64,000 bases of DNA from Guyanagaster necrorhizus (GCF_019112545.1 NW_025064920.1:62001-126000), one strand, 5' to 3'. Numbered from the stretch's first letter, positions 45,702 to 58,704 are shown. Notes: generated by a model from the letters alone, not told the origin. Made by a program: numbers and translations.

Positions 45702-48092
45702 TGTAGTGAGTGGGTGCTGGTATGCAGTGAAGGGCTACGAGCTACGACGAGAATGTTTCTGTTGTGCTCTCCAGGCGCCGTCTGATGCCCATTTATAACG
45801 TTTGTATAGGCCTCGACCTCCATATGTTTCTCGAACGAGGGACAGGTATGACACCATATACTGCCCTTCGTATAGCCAATGACGAGTCGGGAAATTGAGC
45901 GGATCCGCTGTCAGCCAATGATATATGCGGGTAGCCAATCACAGTGCGAACAGTAATGTTCCGCTTGTGGTAGCGCATTTCGCCGACTTTCGCTGTTTGA
46001 AGGCACCCCTAATTACCAACCACGAGACAAACGTTATGTGGTTGTCACCGAACGTGTGTCGTTACGAGAGATTTTATGCGCTGAAAAAGGGCGGGTCAGT
46101 GGCATCGGGTATTTTATTGTGGTTGACCATCAACAACCACACCTATAAGTGCCGCTCGAAAAGACCTGAAAAAGACGCGCCCTAGGGAATCGCTGTACAT
46201 ATTGAATGGGCCAAATTAGAATACCTGAGTCATACCACCCGGGTCGGATTTAGTCTCGGCTTTGAGAGCACGCGGTTGACGGAAGACTGCCAAAGCCATA
46301 CGCAGCGCTGTATGGCCATCAGCATCCCGTGACTACAACGGCTATGTCAGACAAGGCTAAATCGTCTCCCCCAATACAGCCCCACCCTAATTTCCGGGGT
46401 AAGCGCATAAAGAACAACAGTCGAGACTCGTCGTTGGGTATACCCCCGGTTAAGTGACCTGGACGGTGGATCAATAACGGTGGCAGTTCAAAATTATCCA
46501 TCCTTATTGCTTCTTCAAGTCAGCTCGGCAGGCGGTAGTGGTGTGGCTGACGGAAAAAACCGGATATCAAAGTTCTTTCCATCGGTGTACATTCGGTTAA
46601 CCTCTATTGCGGGATATCTTCCCTAAGATCGAGGATTAGGTCGAACACAATTGGACGAAAAGGTGCTGAAAGAAGTACAGTGGAATTTGCACTTGCTCAA
46701 CGGCCCCACCCCTGCTTCGCAAGTCGAGTAAGTAATACTTAAAAGGAGCGAGGCTGAAACGTTCTCCGGGTGTTAAATCTGATTCAACCAACGATGCATC
46801 CGCTTCCACAAATACACGTCGGGTGGTTCGGAGGTGGACAAAGCAGCCAATATATTATATTCGTCCGGCACCGTATAGACTCGATCAAAGTGTAACCGTG
46901 GGTTACCATCCGCTACTGTATGTAGGCTTGATCGACTTGAAAAAGTCGAAGTTTGAATCTAGGTGCCGCGCGAAGAAAGACCCGTGACACGTCGAAATCG
47001 ACATTGTCTCCTAATAAATGCCTAGAATTTAGTGGAAATGGCGCAATGGTTGAACAATGTACTCGGGAGGTGTCAATGATGATCTGAACCCGGTCTAGTC
47101 GCGTAGGGTTCCTCAACGGCACTAGTAAAATCTACTGACATTTATTGTGTCAAAGCGACCCAGGACTGAGATGAGATTCAGTGACAAGGTTGTGAAGACT
47201 GCAGGCCTGTCTCATCTTGGAATGAAGGCTAGTCACGGGAGCCGCTGAGCATCATCAACGTTAACATTAACAGTGCTCATGTTTTTTTGCAACGCGTCCA
47301 ATCGGATGTTTACATGACAAGAGCGACGTCTACCCCAAAGGGATAAGCGGCTTGATTGGCTTTTAGTAACTGGTGAAAATCTAAGCGACTCGGACTCACG
47401 GAGAAAAGAAACATTAACATACCTATTCTGAGGCATTTCTAGCTCTGGCGACCATATATTCTAGTAGTGTGTCTGATGTCTTCGCCCCGCTCATCGGCAC
47501 CATTGAAAGATATCGTAAAGAACAGCTGTTCTTCTATCTGATTGCTCCTGGTATGGCCATGTTTGTTTGGGACTATCCGGTAACTCTCGCTGCATCTTCA
47601 GACGAGAATTAGATAATTGATTTGAAGAGACAACAATGCTACGACTGAATAGCAGAGAACAATACCATCCCGGGGCTTCTCCTGGATATGGGACCGGCGA
47701 TGAGGACCCTTTGAATCTGCTGACTCATCGTTAGTCGGTTGTCGAATTAATATTCAGACATACAATCACAGATATCCTCCCGAAAATCCTTATCTTTTTG
47801 CTCTCGGTAAACAGATACGTGATTCTGACTGCGCTCTGCAAGAAATAGAAGAATGGGAGTAGCAAATAGAGGTTGTTTTTCAGGCTCCGCCCTTCGGCTA
47901 TCCGGGCCGGACCTCTAAAAATTTCCTTGGGACGCTTGTCAACTCGAACTCATGATCAGCGTGGAATAATGTCCGGACTGGAAATATGACATCCACAAGG
48001 TTGAGACTATTGAGAACTTTTACGACACAAAAACACCTGTTTCCCATTCCCCACGAGCCAGAAATTCTTGGCAGACCTCTTGTCCGATACTT
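45702..48092. other. Long intergenic, no gene recognised
   Basis: 2.4 kb between divergent protoglobin and ferroportin genes. All frames are short (<90 codons) and unrelated to anything I know. No tRNA-like or transposon-terminal structure was found by eye. Confidence 0.5.
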
Positions 48093-50529
48093 ATGTCAAC
48101 ATCGGCCCACTTCTCTCAGCAATTCTCCATGACCATCCAAGGAGAGTCCATGGATCAAACCGATAACATGCAATTATCAGAAATATGCTCTGTCCGCAGG
48201 GACACCCCCGATGAGCTACAATCAATATCGTCTCGACATAATGTTTCCTTTCCTAATGACTTGGAACATGACGCCTCGGCTTTACCGTCACAAATCCATC
48301 CGATCCGTACAAAATCCCTGGCTTTACTTACTTCCCTTCATTTCTCAAGGTATGGGGATCTTCATCCTGTATCGAAATGTTTATTCACTTCGTTCAGCAC
48401 CTGGGGGGACCGCTGTTTCGAGGTAAGGGTTGATTACCTGCCGCATTCTTCATGCAACCCGTTAATTAGCTTCCATCTCTTAGTTCGCTGCATACCTCTT
48501 CCTCATCCAGATTTTCCGTTCTACCCTGCTTCCTGCATCTATATTCGGGTTTTGTACCACTGGTGTCGCGATCATTGTCCGTCCTCAAGGAATATGGTAT
48601 TATCGTTTGTATCTGACTATCTCACAGTTATCGGGATGGATGGGACATCTAGTGGACAAGCAGCACCGATTACACATCCTCCAACTGGCGATATTCTTCC
48701 AAAAGGTTGCTACCGCAGGCGCATATGCAGCATTCACAGCTGTCTTTTATATCGATAAACTCCTAGAGGCCGGATCCCAAGGTAAAAATGCCCAAGGCCC
48801 TATATGGGCCCTCTTCACTGCCATTGTGGTATCTGGCATTATCATCAAGCTGGCCACTGTGTGCATCCAGGTCTGTAATTGTGATAATCGAGCTGTGATT
48901 GGTCATTGACTGTAATGAATACGCTAGATCAGCATGGAGAGAGATTGGGCCACTACCATCGGAGATGGCGATACTGAGCGCCTGATGAAAATAAATACTT
49001 GGTTGCGTCGTACAGTCCGGCGTCTTCCTCAGTCGCTTCGATTTGACGCTCATCTTCCCACTACAGGACTTGATATGCAAATTGATATCCCCGCTCTTCG
49101 TCTCCATGCTGACGACCGCAGTTTCCTACCGCTTTGCAGCAGCTTTCTTGTGCGGTATGGCCGTCGTCACTGTTACTATCGAAGTACTCGTTTCCTCTAT
49201 CACAGACGCCAAAACTAAATTCATCTACTTCAGATTCCATTATCTCATGTCGTGTATAAGATATTCCCTGCCCTGGAGTCCGAATACCAGCAGCGTTTGG
49301 TGCATAGCCGAAACGGAGACCAGAAAAAGCACAACCAGAAGTTCTCATTCAGACGCTGGGTCGATCCCAGACCTACCTTTCGGGATTGGCAGGAGTTCTC
49401 TCATTTTCCTGTGTTTTACAGTAAGTGTGCATAAGCATATGACTACATGTTTGTCTGACGCCTTTCTTCAGCATCATTGTCCATCTCGAGGTTCAATCTC
49501 TGCCTTTATTCGCACTGTTGACAAAGCTGAACATTCTTTTAGTATATACCTCACCGTTCTATCGTTCGATGGAACATTTCTGTATGGTTCTCTTTGATCA
49601 CAATGTTTCATGAGCTGATGAATTTTTGTACAGATCCTACCTCAAAGCCGCTAGAGACTGGAATGAGTAGGCATATTTCTTCTTCTGCTTCCATAGCATT
49701 CACAAATCAACACCGCTCGAAAGTCCTTTCATCGCAGGCATGAGAGCAATCTGTACTGTAACTGGCCTCATTGGAACGATCCTTCTTCCCCACGTCGAGC
49801 GTAAAATTGGCTTAGTTCGGTCTGGAGCTTGGTCTATCTGGTAGCGCTGCACCTACTCGCATGATTGTGCAGTGCTGACCGTCTTAAAGGTTGGAGGTCA
49901 TTACTTTAGTGCCCACGGTGCTGGCGTTGTACATCGGTATTCCCACGGGAATCGGCCACGGACCGGCGTATAACAACGCGATGCTCTTTGGAGGTACGTC
50001 GTATCATGTTCCTGGTCCAGTGATGTTGCTGGGCTTACGGCGAACGCAGGAATGGCGCTCTCACGTGTAGGACTCTGGATGTTCGACTTGGCGCAGGTAA
50101 GTTCACTTCTCGCTACGTTTCACGACTTTCAAAATTTATTGTCTCCTTTCGTAGTTGCAAATCCTACAAGAAGCCCTTGAGCACCATCCTGTAAGGGTTC
50201 TCTGCAAAGGGTTTCGTTTGCCTTTTACTAACGTCGTTGTGCAGCGAAGGAACACCCTCACAGCTCTGCAGTATTCCCTCATGAACACGTTTGATATGCT
50301 GGTTCGGTGATATATCTCTGGGAAACATAACCCTCGCTGACAGTCGAAATAGAAATACGTCTTGACTATGATCCTTTCTGAACCTCAACAGTTTCGCTGG
50401 GCAGGACTTGTGTCCTGGGTTGTCGTTTTCTTCGGAGGGCTTCTTTACGGCGTTTATGTCTACAAGAGCCGCGGACACCTCATCCACGTCGAGTGGGTTT
50501 ACCGAGTCATTGGGAAGAAGAACGAGTAA
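48093..50529 (+). CDS. Ferroportin (SLC40A family) iron exporter
   Basis: Multi-pass Fe(II) exporter related to animal ferroportin. Exons resolved: 48093-48349, 48398-48422 (25 bases), 48484-48576, 48628-48870, 48928-49014, 49067-49183, 49234-49420, then several short exons to the stop at 50527-50529. Landmarks: a polar Ser-rich N terminus (~75 residues), LLTSLHFSSTWGDRCFEFAAYLFLIQ (TM1-2, the family's 'STWGDRMWEF' block), TLLPASIFGFC, GHLVDKQHRLHILQLAIFFQKVATA, the linker with INTWLRR, DLICKLISPLFVSMLTTAVSY, LTVLSFDGTFLSYLK, VTGLIGTILLPHVERKIGLVRSGAWS, LSRVGLWMFDLAQLQILQE and LQYSLMNTFDMLKYVLTMI. These are classic ferroportin signatures. It looks intact. Confidence 0.9.
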
Positions 50530-50577
50530 AACCAGTACATGTACAATTCTTCACGAATACTAACATTTTTCTCACAT

Positions 50578-51709
50578 TTAAATCTTTTCAACCTCAAGAA
50601 TCCACGCGTCACCGAGCCTTTCGTTGTCGGTGTTCAGTCCACCCTGAAACACCACCTTCCCTTCCGACCAGGCATCAGCTGCAAACCAGCCGCGTGCTTG
50701 TGGCTTGTCGCGACCTTCTGGAATAACGATCTTTTCCCATGACCAGCCTTCCGTTAATTCGGTCAGTGGCACCTTGACGAGGGCCCATACGTCATCGTGG
50801 AATTTCTGTGGTCAAGGTCTTAGTGAGATCGATGGATAACTGAATGTTAGTTAGCATATACCCCAGCGCCAGCATGTCCAAGATCACTAGCTTCTCCTTC
50901 ACCAAACAACATGAGCGCGACAATTCCGTCACTTCGAGGAGCTCCTTTAAGGCCAACAAGGACATGAACACTGCGCTTTGCCGGCTGCTCTCCTGCGACG
51001 TCGACTGAATGCCAGGTGTTTGTGGGGATGTGGTATATGTCGAGCGGACCACCGAGCTCGTATCCCGCGAATCCTCCCCAGCGTATAAAGGAAGAGAGCG
51101 CAGGAACAACTCCGAGGACGGTACCACCACGTCCAGGGCCCGGAGCGTCCGCCAATCTAGTCCACACAGGCTTTGGTGAAGCCAGAGAAAGACGATAAAG
51201 ATCTGAGAGACGGCCTGTCGCGGGACAGCCCGCATGCACGTATAGGTCCTGAAAATGGGAGTCGCTGAGGGGAAGAGATACATAATGATAAATCCAAGTA
51301 CCTCTTTATAAGACACCATTACATGGTAGGATCTATCTTGCGGAGGCTCTCCATCGCATTCAACCCGAGTCCACTCGTCAGATTTGAAACGCCAGACGTC
51401 CCCCTTTTCTGGAAGACACTCCATGGAAATGCCTCCACGGCCTCCCCATATCCACAGGCTTTCCTTGGTGAATGCCAATGCAGATCCCACTCGGGGAGGA
51501 GGTGCAGACGCTGGAGTCAGCACGTTCCCCAAGCCGTAGTTTCCCGAAGGAAGGTCAATTTTATGCAATACATTGTCCACTGGAATGCGTGGCTGGAGTT
51601 CACCTCCAAAGATGATAGCGGAGTCCTGTGTAGCAGAGATGACAAGAGAATGAGAGGACCGTTTCAAGGCCTGGGACACATTTAACGGGATGAAGCGAGC
51701 TTTGAACAT
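50578..51709 (-). CDS. Kelch-repeat protein
   Basis: Beta-propeller protein; exons on the minus strand are 51317-51709, 50862-51248 and 50578-50805, giving 335 residues, all phase 0. Kelch units are visible: SSHSLVISATQDSAIIFGGEL, PPPRVGSALAFTKESLWIWGGRGG, PQDRSYHVM, LYVHAGCPATGRLSDLYRL, PGRGGTVLGVV with FIRWGGFAGYEL, PAKRSVHVLVGL with LMLFGEGEAS, and RGWFAADAW with VVFQGGLNTDNERLGDAWIL. The pattern of six blades recalls plant/fungal epithiospecifier-nitrile-specifier-like kelch proteins; no other domain is attached. It ends on the opposite strand only ~48 bases after ferroportin, so the two genes converge tail to tail. Function unknown beyond protein or small-molecule binding. Confidence 0.82.
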
Positions 51710-52256
51710 GGTCTGAACAAGAAGTGGTGGTGGTTTGCTGCAAAGAGATATATAAATAAAGGACTCGCACAGTCAAGATATCATTACCAAGTGTAGTCGC
51801 ACGATAAAGTCAAAGATACAGATAATTAATTTTTTTGCGGATATCGGGCCGGTTTCCCGTTAGCGCTTCGTTGCATAGCCGTCCGCTCGGTGAGTTTCAC
51901 AACAGAACGTTGAACGGCGCCTGGAGCTCAGCATCAAGGACAAATTCACCAATGCCAAAATTCTTTGGATCACATGCCGAGCGGCGAGCCTGGCCTGAGG
52001 ATATCCAGCAGCAAACATTCAGCCTGAGCGGTCAACAGGCAGGATACCGCTTTGTCTATCTGTTTCATTTTGAAAAAAAGGAATATCTGTTTGTGAAAGA
52101 ATTCCAGTACTCCAGAAACTGATACTCAGGTGCTACTGCCATCATGTTGCTTTTACCTGCAACAACACAGATCACCGGGGTCGGCAAGACTACCCAGATA
52201 CTACTTAATCCACGACCCACAGTAGAATAAACGCCGTCTCTTCTCTCTTCCAGTAT
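51710..52256. other. Intergenic
   Basis: About 550 bases holding the kelch-gene promoter; a 95-codon frame (51835-52122) has no recognisable content. Confidence 0.5.
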
Positions 52257-52610
52257 GGATCCTAGCAATCCAGCTAGCCACAGAAACGAGCGGCTTTCAA
52301 CTGGTCGCACGTACCACTTCGTTGACCAACTTCCAGAAACATTTCATTCTCAAACTACGACACTTCTCTGTATACACGGTTTCCCCGACCTTTGGTGACG
52401 ATGAATTGTGACATTCTTCGATACGTTTTGAATCTTATAATGCTGGATTATCAGATACAGCTGGAGATACCAGGTGAAACCCTGGGTGCAAATGGGCTTT
52501 CGTGTGGTCGCTCCAACGATGTTAGGCTATGGAGATACCAACAAGCCAGTCGATCCTTCCGAATACACGACAAAGAAGTTCTCGTGGGTGAAATTTCTGA
52601 CGGAAAGGAT
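52257..52610 (+). pseudogene. Epoxide-hydrolase (alpha/beta hydrolase) N-terminal remnant
   Basis: Exon 1 (52257 to ~52395) reads through YHFVDQLPE and TTLLCIHGFPDLW (oxyanion HGFP motif). After a 60-base intron (acceptor ~52459) it continues YSWRYQVKPWVQMGFRVVAPTMLGYGDTNKP and EYTTKK, the exact order of fungal epoxide hydrolases. Splicing joins TG to A, so the conserved Trp codon becomes TGA. Homology then stops before the nucleophile segment (HDWGG) and nothing of the cap or catalytic Asp/His follows. It is a truncated, nonfunctional relic, although the downstream frame stays open to 52875. Confidence 0.75.
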
Positions 52611-52977
52611 TGAAGGAGCAGGATTCGTTGCGACAATGGCACTCCTGTGTGAAGATTGTGCTGCTCTTCGTCGGACCATATGGTATAGAAGCAAAGGACG
52701 TTGTTTTGAGAAAGTGCTAACCGTCAAACGTGTAAACCTTGGAGTCAAGGGAATTTTTCAATTCGGCATGATTATCAACGGCCAGGAGCGGTCCGGATTC
52801 AACTTGCGACGATACATCCCCTTGATCTACAAAGACTCCGGCTTACTATCACAGAGGATACTACTCGAACAATGAAGTAGGTGTTCGTCCGTCTGTACAG
52901 AGTTACAGACCCACCGACATCGACGTGAGAGTGATCTGGAAATTCAAATTCCAGATTCTTTCATTCTGGTTAGAAGT
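52611..52977. other. Sequence beyond the epoxide-hydrolase relic
   Basis: An open frame continues to 52875 but its sequence matches nothing in the family; the remainder is intergenic. Confidence 0.45.
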
Positions 52978-54303
52978 TCAATATGAAGCTGACATGGCTA
53001 GATATGGAGCATGAGGCAGTACACTAGGATCGACTTTGCTATATGTCGCGCGATCATACAAGATTCGCAGAGGTTGAAGTTCCTCCCCTATAGCTCTCTC
53101 CCATGCAGGAACCTGAGAGATTATACGGTTCGTCAGCAGCGTGAGCAAGCGTTTCCTTTCTTCCTCCGTCACTGATTCCGGGGGGAATGTAAAATTTGGA
53201 TTAGCAGCCCACATTGGCACGGAGCGCGATCCCTCCCAGTCAATAACTGCTACTATCTTCGTCGGGTCCGTCCGGCTCACCAAAATGTTCCGCGGAGCGA
53301 AGTCTATATGCTCGAGGACGAGAGGTAAGTCTGGATAAGGGAAGGAAAAATGCTCGATTTTGGAAACGACGTCGTCGATGAAATGCTGACATCGGGAGGA
53401 GGTATCGGCGTCTTCAGGTGCTTCCATGTAATCCAAGTCTCGCCGTGCAGTCGCTAGTAACCAGCTCTTCACGCTTGAGAATGGACCACATTTCTCAAGT
53501 TGTGGCGGGGCAATGGAGCTGGTCCGGTTTGAAGCTAGGCGCGTCATGGGTCCGATCATGAACTCCCCTCCATTTCTCTCGTATATGCTTCCAATAGAAT
53601 TAAAAGTGTTGCTGATTATCTGCACCCATACATCCGCCATAGCCAAGCAAACCTGTTCGCACTGCTTCGTATCGAGGGACCTCCATATTGTAGAAAGGTT
53701 CTCTCCATCGACCTATCCAGTATCTCAGTGAATATTTTCCTATAACGATGCCCCAGGACGTACATATTCCATGATCATCCATTCACCTCCGACTTTCCCA
53801 TCAGCGTCCAGGTCGTGAACTAAAATCTCAGGAACAGGAATTTTGGTCCTGGATTTCAGGAAACGGATGGTGGAAACCTAGTCATAAATCAGAGGAAGTC
53901 TTCCACCGCACATTTCTGCGTACCTCAGAGCGCATGGTAGATGGGAAGGCCAATCCGCAGCCGGCATGTTTTAGAATGGACCATTGGACTCGAATGAACA
54001 GCGCTGGTTGTCGCTTTCCCATATGAGCAATATAAGTCTGGGAAAACTAGTCAGTGAAATTCGATGCGAGCATGGCTTCCGAATCCCAGGACTGACCATA
54101 TGGTGCCCACCTTCAAGTTCCCATAATCTCAAGGTGAAAATTGAAAATATGCTTGGCGGCAACTGACTACGTACATTGTTCGAAGGGAACGAGTTTTGTG
54201 CACTCGTCGGAGAGGTGTTTCCCAATGCGGGACTTGAGTGTTGCTTCGTCGATCGAGGGCCTTTTAATGGCGCTAGAAATAGCGGGACGACTGGATGCCA
54301 TGT
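52978..54303 (-). CDS. APH-like phosphotransferase (second, unrelated subfamily); 5' region uncertain
   Basis: Aminoglycoside-phosphotransferase-fold kinase of unknown substrate. The 3' half is clear. Exon 52978-53712 contains VDGENLSTIWRSL, DVWVQIISNTF, LPLVLEHIDFAPRNILV (catalytic loop with His-Asp and Asn) and AVIDWEGSRSVPMW (metal-binding Asp). Exon 53764-53877 gives VSTIRFLKSRTKIPVPEILVHD and MIMEY. A further exon (53924 to ~54044) ends TMRSE in phase. The first exon starts MASSRPAISSAIK at 54303 and ends near a gtacgt donor (~54176), but joining it to the next exon breaks the frame. The P-loop-like N-lobe cannot be read continuously. Either a short exon was missed or the N-lobe is damaged. 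The C-terminal catalytic half is intact. Confidence 0.68.
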
Positions 54304-54827
54304 TGACGGTCACAGGTGTGCTCATGTTTTATAATCCGGCAGACGGTAGTGGCACCACTCGTTATTGTTCTGTCGCATAAGGCTCTAATGTCACAGTGGT
54401 CTCTCGATTCCTCGGAGTCCGGTCCTCCAACATTGATTGCCCATTCGATCGGTGCTATATTGGGACCGTACTCTTACCCAGCATCGCCTGACCACCTTCT
54501 CCAAATGGTCGGTTACAAATATACAAATTTGGAAACTTAACGGTCCTCAGCGCAAAGATTGGAAAAGATAGGCCATGGGCAGCACAGGCACAGGTCCGTG
54601 GACGTCTCTATCATACCTTACTAGTACAGGTACAGGTGACATTCATTGATCGATAAGGGCTGCTCATGATCTAATTAACAAAGCAATTTCAACGGTCAAA
54701 ACAAGAAGCTACCACCAACAACAAATCAGAACTGTGTGGACCATACAACGAACATTACCGTCATTACTTACATGATATCGATAAAGCCGGCGAAAGAGGA
54801 ACCCACCCCCCCCCTTCTCATTTAGGG
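54304..54827. other. Intergenic with a C10 homopolymer
   Basis: About 500 bases; includes a run of ten C at ~54806. No gene recognised. Confidence 0.5.
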
Positions 54828-55138
54828 TCATATGGGGTCCAAAAGGCGGTAGTTCTCCCAGGAACGGGCTGACAAGAATAGGTCAAGAGTTCGAAGTTAC
54901 GAAGAAAGCATGAAAAGACCCACGCGAGTACCTTCTGAGATAGTATCTATGCGGCCAATATATCAACAGAGTCGATAAAGAGTTAAAACTAAGGAGACTT
55001 ACGGTCTTGAAGACATTCAAAAGTAAACATAGTAGGCTTTCCGTGTACTATGATCCAATGAACACAGTATTCCCCCTTTGCCCAGAATTTCTTCGTGCCG
55101 GCGACATCCCAGATATATGTAGCTTCACCAGGAGGCAT
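54828..55138 (-). CDS. Small three-exon protein of unknown function, 63 residues
   Basis: Exons on the minus strand: 55003-55138, 54932-54946 (15 bases) and 54828-54868, separated by canonical 56- and 63-base introns (gtaagt...catag; gtactc...gtcag). Every junction keeps phase and the joined frame ends with TGA. The peptide begins MPPGEATYIWDVAGTKKF, has an aromatic core (YCVHWIIVHGKP, FTFECLQD), and ends SWENYRLLDPI. Composition (Trp, Cys, Tyr rich, no repeats) looks like a real small folded protein. I recognise no family. No signal peptide or TM helix. Support is the gene structure only. Confidence 0.5.
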
Positions 55139-58100
55139 CGGTGATACGACTAGAACGCAGGAATGGGGAGAAGGACGTGCAGATGTGAGTAGTTCCGAAG
55201 TAGTCTACAGAGTCTTTTATAGGTGCAGACGTTTTTGGGGCCTACACTAGTGCGGGCACCGATCCGACCCTTAAATTACCCCGAATGCTCCTCATGTGAA
55301 TAGATGTGAATCTGAGGTCCCGAGGAAGACAATTTTCAATGCTATAGATCGTTTCATGAGACTCACGCGAAATGTGAAACGACACGTCTTATGACTTGTG
55401 TCACTCGACCCAAACAGGTCCTTCCAAACCACTTTGAAGACAAGAACCTTCAGCATCCGGTTCATCCTCATCGAATTGCGACCGAGTGGAAGTGCAGAAG
55501 TAGTCGAACAGAGCGATGTCCGATCACACGGCTGGGACCAAATGCTTTCAAAGTACATTATATCTTTCGGCGGTCGTCAATATTTGGGAAGACATTCGGA
55601 GCCGCCATAACAGCTTCCACGTCTGAAGAGACAAATTGGCCTTAACAGTAAATGAGCGTGCCAAAGGTAGATCGATTCGTAGATGAAGCAGATGTGTCAT
55701 CGCACGGGCCGATGGGCGAACCGTGGAGCAGTTCAAAACAAACGGGACACACATTATCCCGGATTGAGATATGTCGTCCGAATCAGAGGTGTGTTGTTGC
55801 GGTACATGCTGGACCATTTGAGCTGTAAGCGTCAGGTGCTCATTGGTTAGGGTCGGAGTGGCGCATCAATGTGAGTGGAGTCGATATCGAAGCTAATTAA
55901 TAGCCAGAAAGAAAGTCAGGGATGCCCCAAAGACCGGAAGAAGTGCAGATGTTCTAGGCGCCCAGTGTGGAGACAGAGGAGCATGGCTGTACGTTTTCGA
56001 AGTCCTACTATTAACCAGCCTGATGATGATTGTGTGGTGAAATATCAAGTCTGAGCTACGATTCGGGGGTACGGCACATCGGATGCTGCGAACCTGGACA
56101 TCCACGGGCATCGATTTTTCCAATGTGACTCCGAGTAGGATGAAAACAAACAGCAATAGATTAGCGAATGCCTAGACGATGTAGCGCGGGTGCACGAAAG
56201 ACGGATTAGTCTCTGATTCACCGGCAAATTCCGCAGAAACTGCAATCGCAGTGGTCGATGATTTAGCGAAGCTCATCTCTCTGGCGCCACAGGGTACCAC
56301 GGGCTTGCAGGGGGCGTGCCTCTGATGTCACCCTGAACCCGAGTTCTCTGTCATGGGTGGAAGAGGCTTTCTCTTCGATCCTTCTCCACACCGTAGATAC
56401 AACCGTGGGTCTGGTCGGCGTTCATCACGGTTTTCGATCCCCCCCGAACGAATATCGTTTTTTATGTTCTTCTGCCGCTTGTACATTCGATTCTAAAGCA
56501 GCTGGCAAGTGGTTCCTGTTCCATTGTCATCACAGTGTCAGCTGGAGATATCGGACTCTGTCTCTGGGGTCTCGTCTGGAGTCGCATGGCTTTATAGTTC
56601 AAGCGATATGAAGGTGCTTCACAAAAACGAGTCGACGCCGAGTACCCAGAGACATACGTTCACCTAAGCTGCGTTCACGCCGTTCAAAGTCCTCCGAGAA
56701 CATCATTGCAGCAAATGACTGCTTCAGTGACAATTCCGACTGACCAGGCCTCGACTTGAGGCTAACTAAATGGAAACCTCCTTGCCGCTATCGATGCGTA
56801 TATAAGCAGACGCGTGCCCTTGGATTGATCGCGTGAATTTCGGAGCGAGACTTCACGCAGGTGGCTGAGACAGCGAAACCTTGATGAAGAGAAGTATAGC
56901 ACGTACCCGTGGAGGAGCCCTTCAACCACCTCTCTCAACATTATCTCCTTACCTATGCCAGTACCAGGAAGAATGCGAGAGAAAATGCGCAAGCAATGGC
57001 AGTAAACAAGTCTTCGCTAGGTGCTTAGCGAGTTCTCTGAGGTCAAAGCTTGGTTCATCCGCATCCGAAACGACCCAATACCAGGCGATAAGTCCGAGTT
57101 CATTACCATGAATAACTTAATATTGTGTAAGGACATCATGTAACATCTGTATCAAGGAACAGCATACGGGTAAGCGAGTGTTTCTGCGCGGCAAGGGAAC
57201 TTTGAGAGTAACTTTTAAGGTGGAACAAAAGACATACTTACCTTGACATGTGCTCCTCCCGTATCGGAAACCCTATTCCGATGTCGCAGGTACATGGAGT
57301 TTTAGGGTCTGAAGCTTGAAAGCCTGACTTCAGGTACGTCCCTATCACACACACTCAATCTAGATACAGAGCAGCTGAAGCAACACCACCTCTGGCAGGG
57401 CCATTTGAAATAGAATAAGTATGCTTGTAAGCCCCGGAAGTATGGCCATTAAGTGGGTCTGCGGGGCCCTCCTTTGTTACCGGGAGCCTTGATGACATGC
57501 TGGCCTGACGCAGCAATGGCCCAAGGGAGCCTTCTTGTGAAGTGCGAATGCCGGTGGTGCCCAAGCGGTACCGAAGTGATAATGATAACGAATCCGCCGG
57601 CAAGATGTGAACGGTCCGAAGCTGTGATAGGCAATTCCAATACTACCTGAGGTTCTGAACAAACTTGAAGGCCCGGATACCTACCGGTATTACGAAGCTA
57701 ATGACATGGTTCGCCTTTCCTACGTCGCCGGCAAGCAAAGAAAGGAACTCTTGCTTAGAGTAAAGCAAGTAATTATGCATTGTCGCCATAGGGTTGCCTG
57801 CATTAAGATTGGGGAAACGGCCTGCCAGTGCGCGACGTGATGGTGTCTGACGAAATTTGTCGTTGATACCGGCCCGGTTCTGCCGGCGATGTTTCCAACC
57901 CTCATTCCATCAACAAATTCCTTGCTCCGGCTGCAAGCTGAAGACTTGGGAAATTAAGTGTTGATGATACATGACTTCTTTCGCGCCGCAAGAAGCATTG
58001 AAGAAACGGTGTATATGTTGGAGTCTAGGTGCTGATGGTTCAGAAGGAGGGCGCATTGGACTCGAAGGGAGGGTATATTCCGTCATACAGAGTAGGGACA

Positions 58101-58704
58101 GTGGGGGGTTGGAGTCCAGTAAAGATAGGTACGAAATGTCGAAGTATAAAGTAAGCGGTAAATGGCTATAAGTAGAATGTGGCATTAAAGCCGTGAAAAC
58201 CAAATCTCACAATATACTAACAGAATATATCAATAAAATAACAGGTACATTATTTCTCTAGGTCACTGATCTTATGTATCGACTCACTTGACTTGTTTTA
58301 GTCTCGAGGGAACCAAGCAATATATGGATTGAACTCTTCTTATCGAGACCGCTGAGGTCATAGTGATCTCTTGATGCTTACCTGTACTAAGGCCATCTTA
58401 GCTTTCGAACGATCACCGTTCCAAGGATCCGAAATGTACCTGTGTCGAGACCGTGATGGTGGGTGGAGCATCTAATTCAACTGAGGCGTGTGGGTCGGTC
58501 TGGAAACTTCATGGAGACGTATGCCAAGATGTGTTTCATCATTGCACGGTGCAACTTTTGTCGGCATGGTTGAAGGCATGACGGTGGGTATGCTTATGAC
58601 CACTCGTAAGCCAAAGATAGGCCTTCATTCAGTACTACAGGTAGAAGTGTCTTGTATAATGAGGCCGCAATGTGACCGATTACTCCATTGACGACGCCTT
58701 CTAC
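55139..58704. other. Long gene-poor interval
   Basis: 3.5 kb. One minus-strand frame (55893-56163) begins with a TM-like segment AFANLLLFVFILLGV preceded by a possible exon starting at ~56275 (MSFAKSSTT), but the join is out of phase. Other frames at 55391-55817, 56357-57111 and 57355-57660 overlap on both strands and show no domain. No repeats or transposon ends recognised. Confidence 0.4.

Noticed and set aside
50542..50742. Plus-strand frames just after ferroportin as a further exon
   Set aside because: They are antisense to the last kelch exon, and ferroportin already has its stop at 50527.
55893..56275. Small two-exon membrane protein on the minus strand
   Set aside because: The candidate exon starting MSFAKSS and the TM-like segment are out of phase with the only good splice sites, so it cannot be supported.
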